In this document: piece by piece, positions 18,301 to 27,897 of the stretch
Numbering within the stretch: the first letter of the stretch is position 1
Layout of the letters: the number at the start of each line of letters is the position of its first letter
NCBI RefSeq assembly: GCF_904846175.1
Contig: NZ_CAJGZM010000003.1
Span: 248,001-312,000 of the forward strand
Direction of reading: 5' to 3'
Length of the DNA: 64,000 nucleotides
Source: Psychrobacter immobilis
GTDB taxonomy: Bacteria; Pseudomonadota; Gammaproteobacteria; Pseudomonadales; Moraxellaceae
The notes under the pieces: model-generated
Databases searched by the model: none
Told to the model about the DNA's origin: nothing
The model's input: only the letters and a program-made list of their open reading frames with translations
Made by a program: the position numbers and the translations under genes

Positions 18301-19833
18301 ATGGCTGTATCGATATCTCATCTAGGCTACAGAAAACTCTCGCGAGTGATTTTCGAGTGGCAAGCCGCTGATAGAGCATCGCTACTGGCGCTGTTTGTTT
18401 TAATAGAAGTCACGTCACATTGGCTATGGTGCTTGTTTGTTTGGTGGCGTCAAGATATTTATGGCTCCTATGTAGATATGGCGCTACTGTATCCCTTGTG
18501 GATTGGCGTGACGCTGATGCTGCTGTTCTTTTTTTGGATGGTTAGCCGTGCATCACCCATTAGAGAAGATACGGGCTCGTTGTATAAATGGCAGGCGATA
18601 ATGGTCACGCTTTATAGCCTGTATATTGCCGTGGTGATTTTAGTCATGGGTCACAGTAGTCTGGTTGCTGGGGTTTCGCTGGTTGGCGGCGCGATGCTGG
18701 GCATGATGCTGATACGGCGGCGCTACGTATGGAAAGCCTTTTTAGGGCATATCGCCTTGATCTTTTTGGTCACTTTGATTCCTTATTTTGGTTTTACGAT
18801 ACCTAATCTGCGCCAAATGACGATTACCTCTTTTCCATTAGATACTTATAGTTATATTACCTTTAGCGAAACGATGGCAATCGAAAATGCCATCTCTGCC
18901 TCTATTTTTCAAAATGGAACGCTGAGCTGGGACAACTTTAATCAACTGCGTTTTTCTTCTGCATTTTTTTGGCGCACCACCCATATTTATATGGCGCTCC
19001 CAAAAGCAATTTTTATCATCTATATGTTTCGCACGCTGCTGTTAATATTGGATAACAGCAAAGCTGAAATCATGCAATATGCCAATCAAGATGAATTGAC
19101 CCAGCTAAAAAGCCGCCGCTACGGTTTGACGCAAATGCAGCAAGCACTACTAGCGATGGGAGATAAGCAAGATTTCAGTGTCATTTTGCTGGATTTAGAT
19201 TGGTTTAAAAATATCAATGATAACTATGGTCACGATGTCGGCGACCAAGTCTTGTCTGAAGTTGCCCAGACGCTACTGAAATCTTTATCAGAAGAGGCGA
19301 TTGTCAGTCGCTATGGCGGCGAAGAGTTTTTAATCGTGCTGCCAGATACCACGCATGAGGGTGCGATGGCTATTGCTAAGCAGCTACGCCAAGATATCGC
19401 CCAACATGTCATCAAGAGCGATGAGGGTACGGATTTCTATATTACTGCCAGCTTAGGGGTTTATACCCTGACACATGATGAGCGTGTTTGCATCCAAAGT
19501 GAATACAAGGCATTGGCGCTAGAAGAAGGTACGCCACCGCTTACAAAGCCACATAAAAACCGTAAACAAGGCAATAGTGCGCATACTTCAAGCAGCAATC
19601 AAGCAGGCGCAGCAAAAACGCACGCGCAAAAAAGAATTTCCCATAGAAGAAAACGCGCCGCAAAAGAAATACTGCAAGCACAACTGCCTAGCGATATTTG
19701 TCAGCGCTTAATATGTGTTGCGGATAAAGCCTTATATGAAGCAAAAGACCGTGGCCGCAATCAAGTGGTCAGTGCCAATCATATGCTAGCGGCAGAAAAA
19801 GATAAAATTGCCGTCCTTTACGCGACTAGCTAG
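18301..19833 (+). CDS. Membrane-bound GGDEF diguanylate cyclase
   Basis: 510 residues. About six transmembrane helices (residues 25-255) form an unnamed sensor. A GGDEF domain follows (about 260-500) with DELTQLKSRRYG, the Mg site ILLDLDWFKNIND, and the intact active motif RYGGEEF (339-343). It should make c-di-GMP from GTP. The residues five before the motif do not form an RxxD inhibitory site. Between TASLGVYTL (about 385) and ADKALYEAKDRGRNQV (about 474) there is a very basic Ser/Lys/Arg/His insert of about 60 residues that normal GGDEF domains lack. The start has only a weak ribosome site. Confidence 0.9.
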   Translation: MAVSISHLGYRKLSRVIFEWQAADRASLLALFVLIEVTSHWLWCLFVWWRQDIYGSYVDMALLYPLWIGVTLMLLFFFWMVSRASPIREDTGSLYKWQAIMVTLYSLYIAVVILVMGHSSLVAGVSLVGGAMLGMMLIRRRYVWKAFLGHIALIFLVTLIPYFGFTIPNLRQMTITSFPLDTYSYITFSETMAIENAISASIFQNGTLSWDNFNQLRFSSAFFWRTTHIYMALPKAIFIIYMFRTLLLILDNSKAEIMQYANQDELTQLKSRRYGLTQMQQALLAMGDKQDFSVILLDLDWFKNINDNYGHDVGDQVLSEVAQTLLKSLSEEAIVSRYGGEEFLIVLPDTTHEGAMAIAKQLRQDIAQHVIKSDEGTDFYITASLGVYTLTHDERVCIQSEYKALALEEGTPPLTKPHKNRKQGNSAHTSSSNQAGAAKTHAQKRISHRRKRAAKEILQAQLPSDICQRLICVADKALYEAKDRGRNQVVSANHMLAAEKDKIAVLYATS

Positions 19834-19913
19834 TTATTTGATATTTAGTTTCTTCTCTAAATCACCAAATTATTGCTTCTAATGATTAAATTATTGCTTA
19901 GGCGGTTATTCAG

Positions 19914-21164
19914 TTAGGTGCTTAAATTTGCAACCAAGCTTGAAAGCACACTGGTTGCAAAGCTACCGGTCGTTAAAGTAAAACTGAGCACCAATGTCAG
20001 CTCATCATCTGTGTCCTGCCATTCCCAGCTTAGCTCCTCAATCGGTAATCTTAACGCTCGTCGTTGTGCTTTGATATCGCACTTCTCTAATCCTGTAGCT
20101 AGCTGATGTAATAATGGATTTTTCTGCACAATATCATTTTCGATAGCGGCAGCTGTGCCACTGACTTTATCATTACCCACGCCCCATAATACCGCCGTTG
20201 GATGAATATCGCCGCTGGCAAGTCGCGCTTGCAAAGTCTCATCGATTGCTTCGCTGGCAAATATCGAGCCTGACCCGTCCAAATTAAACACTTCGCCTGC
20301 AAGCCCATTAGTCCAACTACCATCGCGCACCCGTGCTGCCAATATTTCATTAAATATCAAGCTACGCGCAGCAGACAGCTCCATGCTGTTTTGCTCGCGC
20401 GGCGCTTGTTTGCGTTTGCTTTTTTTGGGTTGCGGCCGACTTTCTGGCGCTGGACGAGCAAACAATGCCAATGCTTCTCTTACATTATTACCATTCCATC
20501 CAAAGCGCTGTGGGCCAAAATAATTTGGCACGCCCGTTGTGCTGATATTGGCTAAATGCTGCTCGACAGCACCCTTGTCACTTTTCTTAGATGATAATAA
20601 CTGCTCAGGCATTGGCGCTGCTGTATCTAAATCGGCAAACCGGCAATCACGCAAGGTAATGATAAATTGATTGGCTCTATGCGTACCGCGATTGAGCTTT
20701 TTGTTATGCCAATACTGCGCAAGGATAGTGATCGATTCGTCGACTCCGACATCTACGGGTGCAAATTCAGACTCTGGTAATTGCTTCTTAGGTATCCGCA
20801 GGCTAAACCACTGTGTGGTCAGCGCATGACGATCTTTAAGCCCTGAGTAACCAACATCGCGTAGTGGAATCTCCGCCCATTCGGATAGCAGCTTGGCAAG
20901 GTAGGCGGTATTCATGCCCAGCTTTTCAATATGCAACCATAAATGTTCACCTTCGCCCGTAAAGTCGAGCGGCAATATCTCATTAACCACAAAGTCTGTG
21001 GCATGGGCTTTATAAGTCGCTTGTGCTAAAGGCGGCTGCAGCGGTTGTGGTAAGTTGGCCGTATTAGTAGCGGCGCTGATATCGAAGATCGAAATATCAA
21101 ATGTCTTATCATCAAGCGTTTCGTTATTAAGTGAGTCGTTATTTAAATCGTCTTGAGAGGTCAT
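19914..21164 (-). CDS. truD: tRNA pseudouridine(13) synthase TruD
   Basis: 416 residues. The TruD family motif VGYSGLKDRHALTTQWFSLR contains the catalytic Asp (residue 111). NTAYLAKLLSEWAEI precedes it and GVPNYFGPQRFGWNGNNV (about 217) marks the inserted TRUD domain. It isomerises U13 of tRNA-Glu. The first about 45 residues are an acidic, Asn/Asp-rich extension not needed by the family. It is convergent with the diguanylate cyclase gene and divergent from the Rieske oxidoreductase gene. Confidence 0.95.
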   Translation of the reverse strand: MTSQDDLNNDSLNNETLDDKTFDISIFDISAATNTANLPQPLQPPLAQATYKAHATDFVVNEILPLDFTGEGEHLWLHIEKLGMNTAYLAKLLSEWAEIPLRDVGYSGLKDRHALTTQWFSLRIPKKQLPESEFAPVDVGVDESITILAQYWHNKKLNRGTHRANQFIITLRDCRFADLDTAAPMPEQLLSSKKSDKGAVEQHLANISTTGVPNYFGPQRFGWNGNNVREALALFARPAPESRPQPKKSKRKQAPREQNSMELSAARSLIFNEILAARVRDGSWTNGLAGEVFNLDGSGSIFASEAIDETLQARLASGDIHPTAVLWGVGNDKVSGTAAAIENDIVQKNPLLHQLATGLEKCDIKAQRRALRLPIEELSWEWQDTDDELTLVLSFTLTTGSFATSVLSSLVANLST

Positions 21165-21453
21165 AAAGGCATCTTTTTTTGATTATAGGTATTAAAGTAA
21201 ATTGGTTGAGATATATGTTAAAGGTTTAAAAGGCATTAAAGATTTAAAAGTCAGAATTACGTTTTGCAACGCAGGCAGCATACAAATAAACAGCGCCTAT
21301 CAAATGGGCTTGCTACTATCAAGGTATCTGATTTTTTAAATTGCGTATTTCTATCGGTATTGATTGATTCAATCAGCTTACATCAATACGTTTTCAGCAG
21401 GAATTTTTTAGCATGAACCAATAACGATCAATATTAAATGTTAAGGATAACTT

Positions 21454-23082
21454 ATGAGCAATGCAACGATTCATACTGTCACCATTAGTAAAGCCGAAAT
21501 TCCAAATGGTGGCATGAAATCCTATAAACAGGATGACGATAGTATCATTTTAATCACGCGTGATGAGGACGAATTTAGCGCCTTTGATGGTAAATGTCCG
21601 CATGCTGGCGCAGATCTGGGAGCAGGGTTACGCTGTGGTAATCGCGTCATTTGCCCGTGGCATCATGGCAGCTTTGATAGTCGCGATGGCACGCTATTAG
21701 AGCCAGTCGCTATGCGCGGGCTGACCCAATACGAACTGACCGACGAAGGCGATAGCTTAACCATCAAAACCACGGCAAAGATAGATAAGCGTGTGGCCAA
21801 TGACAAAATGACGGACACCCATACCATTATCATAGGCGGTGGTGGCGCAGGCTTTATGACGGCCAATCAGCTGCGGCATACCGGTTATGGCGGCAAGATT
21901 ACCTTAATTAGCCAAGACGATAAAGCCCCTTATAATCGTCCTTTATTATCCAAAATGTTTTTGGCAGGTAAAATGGATGAGAAATATCTAATGCTGGGCG
22001 GCGCTGATTGGGCACGTAACAATAATATCGATTTGCGCTTACAGCAAATCGTCAGTGAAGTATTACCGAACGCGCATACCATTGTCATCAAAGACGCAGA
22101 CGGTAAACGCGAAGAGCAAACCGCGGACTTCTTAGTAGTGGCCACAGGCGCTGAGCCAAAAATACCGCCTTTTAAAGGGGCTGAGCTCGATGGCGTTTAT
22201 ACGCTACGTAGTATGGATGATGCTAAGGCTATCAAAAATGCCAGTGATAATAAGCATGTGGTTATTGTCGGCACCGGTTTTATCGGTATGGAAGTGGCGT
22301 CGGCACTAATGGAGGCAGGGAAGGCGGCCTCTATCACTGTCGTTGGGCGTAGTCGCCGTGTGATGGCTAATATCGTTTCTGAAAGCGTCAGTAATGCTTT
22401 AATCAAATTACACGAAGAAAAGGGCGTTAATTTTGTATTCGGTGCCGGCGTTGACGAAATCAATGCTGATGAAGACGGTACTGATAATGAAAACAGTAAA
22501 GTCAGCGGCGTCACCCTATCAGATGGCAGAACGCTTGCCGCCGATGTGGTCATTTTAGGAACCGGTGTTGCACCACGTACTGAGCTGTTAAATGAAGTAA
22601 ACGCGCCAGATGGTGTGCAAGTTGATGAGACCTTACAACTGCGTGATGGCGTCTATGCGCTGGGTGATATCGCCAAAGCCACCAATCAGATGGGACGCAT
22701 GCGTATCGAGCATTGGCGGGTGGCGTTGCAACATGGTCTAGTTACGGCGGCAGCTATCTTGAATGAGGATAATGTCAATTCGTTAGCAGAGCGTATTCCT
22801 TTCTTTTGGACAGCACAGTATGGCAAAAGCCTGCGCTATAGCGGCCATGCTGCCACACCTGATAAGGGTATTTTATTTGGTTCGCCTGATAAGCTTGATT
22901 ATATCGAATATTATTTTGATGATGATGGGGAGAATACGCGAGCCAGTGCCGCAAGCTCGCTCGGACGTGACAAAGAGCTGATTGCTTTCTCTGAATTATT
23001 GCGCCTTGGTCATGAGCCAACGCGCGCTCAAATCAATGCAGGATTTGATATTATCGAGCAAGCCCACGCGTTATCCCGCTAG
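21454..23082 (+). CDS. Rieske-domain FAD-dependent NAD(P)H oxidoreductase (AIFL-like)
   Basis: 542 residues. The N-terminal Rieske domain has Cys48-x-His50 (KCPHAG) and Cys67-x-x-His70 (CPWHHGSFD), giving a complete 2Fe-2S ligand set. From about residue 120 a ferredoxin-reductase fold follows, with FAD motif TIIIGGGGAGFMTA, NAD motif VVIVGTGFIGMEVASAL (about 272) and GVYALGDIAKA (about 405). The arrangement equals the AIF-like Rieske oxidoreductases. The electron partner is not evident. AAGGA precedes the ATG, and a terminator follows. Confidence 0.9.
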   Translation: MSNATIHTVTISKAEIPNGGMKSYKQDDDSIILITRDEDEFSAFDGKCPHAGADLGAGLRCGNRVICPWHHGSFDSRDGTLLEPVAMRGLTQYELTDEGDSLTIKTTAKIDKRVANDKMTDTHTIIIGGGGAGFMTANQLRHTGYGGKITLISQDDKAPYNRPLLSKMFLAGKMDEKYLMLGGADWARNNNIDLRLQQIVSEVLPNAHTIVIKDADGKREEQTADFLVVATGAEPKIPPFKGAELDGVYTLRSMDDAKAIKNASDNKHVVIVGTGFIGMEVASALMEAGKAASITVVGRSRRVMANIVSESVSNALIKLHEEKGVNFVFGAGVDEINADEDGTDNENSKVSGVTLSDGRTLAADVVILGTGVAPRTELLNEVNAPDGVQVDETLQLRDGVYALGDIAKATNQMGRMRIEHWRVALQHGLVTAAAILNEDNVNSLAERIPFFWTAQYGKSLRYSGHAATPDKGILFGSPDKLDYIEYYFDDDGENTRASAASSLGRDKELIAFSELLRLGHEPTRAQINAGFDIIEQAHALSR

Positions 23083-23108
23083 TACTCAAAACTGATACGT
23101 ATTATTAT

Positions 23109-23140
23109 AAAGGCTGGCTTGGTTATCCGAGCCAGCCTTT
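23109..23140 (+). terminator. Rho-independent terminator
   Basis: A perfect 11-bp stem (AAAGGCTGGCT / AGCCAGCCTTT) with a 10-nt loop lies 26 bases after the Rieske oxidoreductase gene. Confidence 0.85.
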
Positions 23141-23189
23141 TATACGATAGATTTTTATAAGATATGAACGGAAAAGGAAAACCGATGTT

Positions 23190-23834
23190 ATGAGTAAAGA
23201 GAACATAAATAAAGAAGTCTTAAATAGAACAACCGTATTTTTACGCCAAGCTGAAGCAAATGATATTGATGCGCTTGAGCAATTGCTGAATCGCTGTTAT
23301 CGGCAAGCAGAAGGCTGGACCAATGAGGCAGATTTAATCGGCGGTATTCGTACTACTAAAGATGAGCTGTTAGCCGTCATCGCTGACCCAAAACATTACG
23401 TTTTCATTTATCCAAAAACCACAACAGGCGAGCGTGATGGCGAAGAAACAGGCGAGTTATTAGGTTGTATCGCGGTCGATATAAAAGATGATACTGATAC
23501 AAATCAGCACGCTGGCAATAAGAAAGCCTATATCGGCATGTTTGCCGTCCTGCCAGAGTTGCAAGGGCATGGCGTTGGTCATCAGATATTGCAGGCAGCT
23601 GAGACGTTTGCGCAGCGGCATTTGCAATCAAATACATCAAAGTCTGCTCAAAGTCCCGCGCGTTTGACCATGTCTATTTTAAGTCATCGTCCTGAGCTTT
23701 TGGCATATTATCAGCGCCGCGGTTATCAGTTAAATGGCAACAGTATGCCGTTTCCTATCGACGGCAATAATGGTGAACCTAAACGCCAAGATTTAGAGTT
23801 ATTAGAATTAGAAAAACTCGTAAGTGAGTCATAA
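23190..23834 (+). CDS. GNAT-family N-acetyltransferase
   Basis: 214 residues. A GNAT fold begins at about 15 (FLRQAEANDIDALEQLLNRCYR). The acetyl-CoA binding loop is IGMFAVLPELQGHGVGHQIL (about 113, the Q/RxxGxG/A motif), and a late strand reads LAYYQRRGYQLNG (about 178). The substrate is not predictable. AAAAGGAAA lies 10-15 bases before the ATG. It follows the Rieske gene's terminator, so it is probably independently expressed. Confidence 0.85.
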   Translation: MSKENINKEVLNRTTVFLRQAEANDIDALEQLLNRCYRQAEGWTNEADLIGGIRTTKDELLAVIADPKHYVFIYPKTTTGERDGEETGELLGCIAVDIKDDTDTNQHAGNKKAYIGMFAVLPELQGHGVGHQILQAAETFAQRHLQSNTSKSAQSPARLTMSILSHRPELLAYYQRRGYQLNGNSMPFPIDGNNGEPKRQDLELLELEKLVSES

Positions 23835-23893
23835 ACTAATAAGGCTTATCAACTTCAATTAAACTAACCTCAATTCAGCTGACATTAAAGCAA

Positions 23894-24106
23894 CTAACCC
23901 CAAAAACTGCCAAAGGTCATAAATAATCCGACGCTCAATAGGAGAAATGCCACGATAATTAAGCGCTTAAACCAATTAAAAGCAGGCAGGCGCGTGGCAT
24001 TATCATCAGACATCAAATAAGCAAACAAGCCAATTAGGCTTGCGACCAAGGTCATGATGCCCAGACCAATCGGTAATATAGAAAAATACATCTGCCACAC
24101 AAGCAT
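23894..24106 (-). CDS. Small hypothetical membrane protein
   Basis: About 70 residues with two transmembrane helices (about 7-30 and 45-68) separated by SDDNATRLPAFNW, a common layout of short inner-membrane proteins. The frame extends 31 codons upstream, but that part is polar and its start would run into the region upstream of the divergent gene, so I prefer the ATG at 24106. No family recognised; function unknown. Confidence 0.55.
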   Translation of the reverse strand: MLVWQMYFSILPIGLGIMTLVASLIGLFAYLMSDDNATRLPAFNWFKRLIIVAFLLLSVGLFMTFGSFWG

Positions 24107-24213
24107 CTCGCAACGGTGATTATTAAACGCATGATAGCAGTAACGTGATTGTACTGTCTGAATTATCCGCCTCTTCAGTTTTAAAGATGCTAGTAACATA
24201 ACAGGAGGACAAG

Positions 24214-24582
24214 GTGGGAGATTTTAAAAGATGGGCGTTAACCGTAGTATTGATACTATTTTTTGCCACGTGTTCTAACGAGCCTTCTGAAAGCACAGTT
24301 AAGGGGTTGATTGCAGTGCAATATGAGCAAGGTATCGAAATAATGGAGGCTGCCAAGGCGAACGCGGGCAATGATAAAATGGCACAAGATATAAGCAGTT
24401 TGATGGAGCGCATGACGCCAAAACTTGAGCGCATTGAGAATATCAACTGTGACCGCGTTGAGGGCGACAATACCTATATGTGTAGCGCTGATATCACCCA
24501 AACGATTGCAGGGAATAGTCGCACCCATAAGACCAATTTTAAATTTTATCAAGTTAAAGGAGAATGGGTACTAGGTGATTAA
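24214..24582 (+). CDS. Small putative lipoprotein or exported protein
   Basis: 122 residues starting with GTG at 24214, with a strong AGGAGG 5 bases upstream. A short basic start and hydrophobic stretch end in Phe-Phe-Ala-Thr-Cys (Cys20), a non-canonical lipobox. The rest is a helical segment (about 30-75) followed by a beta-rich end with two further Cys (NINCDRVEGDNTYMCSADI) likely to form a disulfide, and FKFYQVKGEWVLGD. It resembles DUF4878/NTF2-like small secreted proteins in style, but I cannot name it. Confidence 0.65.
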   Translation: MGDFKRWALTVVLILFFATCSNEPSESTVKGLIAVQYEQGIEIMEAAKANAGNDKMAQDISSLMERMTPKLERIENINCDRVEGDNTYMCSADITQTIAGNSRTHKTNFKFYQVKGEWVLGD

Positions 24583-24740
24583 AACTGAGCTATGCTTGTA
24601 TAAACTACTTATAAAAAAAACATCGACATTTTCAAGCTAACGAATTTGAACTCTCTCCTAACGATTTAATGATTTAATGATTGATATTAAAGCTGGTATA
24701 AATTGGTATTTTTTATTTTCTTAAGCTGCTAAGGATTTAT

Positions 24741-25787
24741 ATGGATATTTATTCTTTCTCTAAAAAGATAAGCAAGAAGGCATTCGCATTTTTGGGTTTG
24801 TTTGTTTTGCCTTTTTTAGCCTATGCAGCTTCAGCTCAAACCTATCAGATACAAGACTTCTCTGACGATTACTACGCCATTATTAAATCAACAAATGATG
24901 CAGATAGTGAAACCAATAGTATTGTGGAAATAAGAGACGCCAAGACTAAGAAAATCTTGATTAGTCAGCCTGCTGATATCGATATTGACTATGAGCTTGA
25001 TAACAGTGAAGCGCATCAGCTAGGCGACAAAATCAGCGCCAATATTGTCAGCCTTCCTTATGGAGAGAGTAGTGTGCTGATTTATGACGACTTCAATTTT
25101 GACAATAAATTCGACTTAGCGATTAAAGATGGGCGTAATGGCTGTTATGGCGGCTCTTCTTATCAGGTTTATCTCAAGCAAGGGAGGACTTTCGTGCACA
25201 GCGAAGGCTTTACTGAACTGGCGCAAGGTAATTGCGGATTTTTTGATATTGACGAAGAAAAACAGACTTTGCATACCATGACTAAGAGTGGCGCGGCATG
25301 GCATCAATATTCAGATTATAAAGTCATCAATAATAAACCAGTAGCGGTGCGTATCGTAGAGGAAGAATATAACTACAAAGGCTTACTCTCTATCCTTGAG
25401 AAAACGAGAGTCAATGGCAAGATGGTCGAAAACCAATACCAGAAGCTAGCTATGTATGAAGAAGGCGATGATTCATCGCGCTACGTTTATGGATTCGATT
25501 TAGATAATGGCAAAAAAATGATACTCGATAGCTATGATGAGGATCATCTGTATTATGCCTTTATTGATAAAGACGGTAAAATTGAGTTGTATTATGATGG
25601 ACAGTTCATATATGACGCTAAGCAAAAAACCTTGAGCTTCACCAATAAGCCAGTGGTTTATGAAATAAATAATAAAGGTATTACGGTCAAAAATTCTAAT
25701 CAGACCGTTCTCTTAAAAGCACAAAACGGTAGTATGCGTGGAAATTTAAACAATCTTGCGCGATTTAAGAATGTAAAAATTAGATAA
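24741..25787 (+). CDS. Exported hypothetical protein (XAC2610-like beta domain)
   Basis: 348 residues with a Sec signal peptide (cleavage likely near AYAASAQ, residue 33). The segment VLIYDDFNFDNKFDLAIKDG (about 110) is the Asp-rich calcium-loop-like pattern seen in XAC2610-type and FG-GAP-like secreted proteins. The C-terminal half contains repeated DG-turn beta strands (YYAFIDKDGKIELYYDGQF). No enzyme signature. AAGGA precedes the ATG. It is monocistronic with its own terminator. Confidence 0.65.
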   Translation: MDIYSFSKKISKKAFAFLGLFVLPFLAYAASAQTYQIQDFSDDYYAIIKSTNDADSETNSIVEIRDAKTKKILISQPADIDIDYELDNSEAHQLGDKISANIVSLPYGESSVLIYDDFNFDNKFDLAIKDGRNGCYGGSSYQVYLKQGRTFVHSEGFTELAQGNCGFFDIDEEKQTLHTMTKSGAAWHQYSDYKVINNKPVAVRIVEEEYNYKGLLSILEKTRVNGKMVENQYQKLAMYEEGDDSSRYVYGFDLDNGKKMILDSYDEDHLYYAFIDKDGKIELYYDGQFIYDAKQKTLSFTNKPVVYEINNKGITVKNSNQTVLLKAQNGSMRGNLNNLARFKNVKIR

Positions 25788-25804
25788 AAAGCATTCAAAA
25801 CAAG

Positions 25805-25835
25805 AAAGGCTACCTTGTTAAAGGTAGCCTTTTTA
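25805..25835 (+). terminator. Rho-independent terminator
   Basis: A 12-bp perfect stem (AAAGGCTACCTT / AAGGTAGCCTTT) with loop GTTA and a T-run. It lies between the exported protein gene and convergent gor and could also act for gor. Confidence 0.85.
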
Positions 25836-25859
25836 CTAATATCATCTAGTCTATAAAAG

Positions 25860-27215
25860 CTAGCGCATCGTCACAAATTCTTCCGAGCCAGTTGGATGAA
25901 TGGCAACCGTATTATCAAAATCAGCCTTAGTCGCGCCCATTTTTATCGCGACGGCAAAGCCTTGAATCATCTCATCGACGCCATAGCCAATGCCATGCAA
26001 GCCAATCACTTTTTCATCCTCACCTAAGCACACTAACTTCATCACGCATTTTTGACGGTGCTGGGTCACCGCGCTATACATAGAGGTAAAAGTCGATTTA
26101 TAACATTTGATATTTTCTTTACCATATTGCTCAACTGCATCGATTTCAGACAAGCCAATCGTGCCGATAGCAGGGTGGGTAAAGATAACCGTCGGTATCA
26201 AATCATAACTTAGATGCTCATTGGTCTTATCGTTAAATAAGCGCTCAGATAGGCGACGACCTGCGGCGATAGCCACTGGCGTCAAATCAATGCTGTTTTC
26301 GATAATATCGCCGACCGCATAAATCCCTTTAATATTGGTATTTTGGAATTTATCGACTTTGATTTTACCGTTCTCAGTCGTCTCAACCCCTGTCACTTGC
26401 AAGTTGATATTGTCCGTCGAAGGCGCACGACCAATCGCCCAAATCAGGCAATCTACTGTATCGAGGCTACCATCTGCGGTACATAAAGTTAGACTACCAT
26501 CATCATTTTTATTAATCTCAGTGAGCATGGTATTGGTATGCAACTGAATACCGTCTTGCTCCATCTCTATCAGCAAGGTTTCAACGATAGTGTGGTCAAA
26601 TGAGCGCAGCGGCGAATGTTGACGCACATACTGATGGACTTCAGAGCCAAGGCTATTTAACACGCCAGCGATTTCGACAGCAATATATCCAGCGCCAACG
26701 ATAGCCACCCGTTTTGGCAGCTCGTTTAAAGCAAAAAAGCCATCAGAATCGATGCCGTATTCTGCGCCTTTGATATCGGGGAGAATTGGATGTCCACCCG
26801 TCGCAATCAAAATATGGTCAGCGGTAATCAGTTCGCCATTGACCTCAACCGTATTGGTATCGACGAATGTGGCAAAGCCCTTTATCACTTCAACGCCGTT
26901 TTTCGCCAAATTATTGTCATAAGAGCGGTGAATGTTTTCGATATATTGTTGGCGGCTATTCACTAGTTTTTGAAAGTCAAAGCCTTTAACCTCGATATCA
27001 AAGCCATAATCTGGCGCATATTTATGAATCGCTTCAGCAACTTGCGCGCCATACCACATCACTTTCTTAGGTACGCAACCCAAGTTTACGCACGTGCCTC
27101 CCAATTTGTCGGCTTCGATAATGGCGCATTTTTTGCCATAGCTCGCTGCGCGGTTAATCGAGGCAATGCCGCCGCTACCGCCACCAATGGAAATATAATC
27201 ATAATGTTTGGTCAT
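25860..27215 (-). CDS. gor: Glutathione-disulfide reductase
   Basis: FAD enzyme that reduces GSSG with NADPH. 451 residues: FAD motif [17 protein letters not shown], redox-active disulfide Cys42/Cys47 in [18 protein letters not shown] motif [20 protein letters not shown] (about 172), GIYAVGDI (about 295) and the C-terminal dimer-interface [12 protein letters not shown] with the catalytic His440. Length is the same as E. coli Gor (450). A run of short TAAACCTAC-like words lies in its upstream region. Confidence 0.96.
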   Translation of the reverse strand: MTKHYDYISIGGGSGGIASINRAASYGKKCAIIEADKLGGTCVNLGCVPKKVMWYGAQVAEAIHKYAPDYGFDIEVKGFDFQKLVNSRQQYIENIHRSYDNNLAKNGVEVIKGFATFVDTNTVEVNGELITADHILIATGGHPILPDIKGAEYGIDSDGFFALNELPKRVAIVGAGYIAVEIAGVLNSLGSEVHQYVRQHSPLRSFDHTIVETLLIEMEQDGIQLHTNTMLTEINKNDDGSLTLCTADGSLDTVDCLIWAIGRAPSTDNINLQVTGVETTENGKIKVDKFQNTNIKGIYAVGDIIENSIDLTPVAIAAGRRLSERLFNDKTNEHLSYDLIPTVIFTHPAIGTIGLSEIDAVEQYGKENIKCYKSTFTSMYSAVTQHRQKCVMKLVCLGEDEKVIGLHGIGYGVDEMIQGFAVAIKMGATKADFDNTVAIHPTGSEEFVTMR

Positions 27216-27443
27216 AGTTAAGTCTCTTTATTCAGTACGTATTGATGCGTATTGGTACAATTTTGCAGTCTATTATTTTTTAATTCTGTTGTTTTAAACT
27301 CTATTGTAATGGGTATGATAATTAATCTTACAAGGTTTTGCTTATGAAGCTGTGCCAGCTAGCATCAGGTTATAAAAATATTTAGGCACAAACAGCCCGC
27401 GATTTAAACTTATCTAAATTCATCTACACCTACTTAAACCTAC

Positions 27444-27896
27444 CTAGACTATGGCACGCCGTCTATAAAATAACAGTCCGGGAATCGATAAGCCCAGCAC
27501 TAATCCTGAGGTCACAAATAAAGCTTCAAATAGATACACCATCATTTGGCTAAATAATTCGTCCGAAAAACCGAAATAGCCAATCTGCACCATACTGACC
27601 ATCGCCTTATAAGCGGCGATACCTGGCATCATACAGATGACGCTTGGCGAAATTAACGCTTTGGGTGGTAGGGTGTACTTTTTAGAAAAATAAACCCCCA
27701 AAAAGCTGGCAAGCATCGCCCCAAAAAAGCTGGCAACCACCAGATGGACGTGCTGATAGACCAGCGCTGTTTTTAGCCCAAATCCAAACGCGGTCATCAA
27801 TAAACATGGCAAAATATAGCGTTTGGGAACGCTGAACATCAGCGTCCAACCAAGGGTAATGATGCAGGACAGCACCACGGTTTCAATAAACCACAT
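27444..27896 (-). CDS. ThrE-type threonine/serine exporter, small subunit (YjjB-like)
   Basis: 150 residues with about five transmembrane helices: TLGWTLMFSVPKRYILPC, HLVVASFFGAMLASFLGVYF, SPSVICMMPGIAAYKAM. This corresponds to the C-terminal ThrE_2 (DUF3815) half of corynebacterial ThrE. It starts 1 base after the stop of the gene encoding the other half, so the pair is translated together and likely forms one transporter. Confidence 0.88.
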   Translation of the reverse strand: MWFIETVVLSCIITLGWTLMFSVPKRYILPCLLMTAFGFGLKTALVYQHVHLVVASFFGAMLASFLGVYFSKKYTLPPKALISPSVICMMPGIAAYKAMVSMVQIGYFGFSDELFSQMMVYLFEALFVTSGLVLGLSIPGLLFYRRRAIV

Positions 27897-27897
27897 G

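Noticed and set aside
19840..19912. Terminator between the diguanylate cyclase and truD
   Set aside because: Only a direct repeat of AAATTATTGCTT is visible; no stem-loop of useful strength was found.
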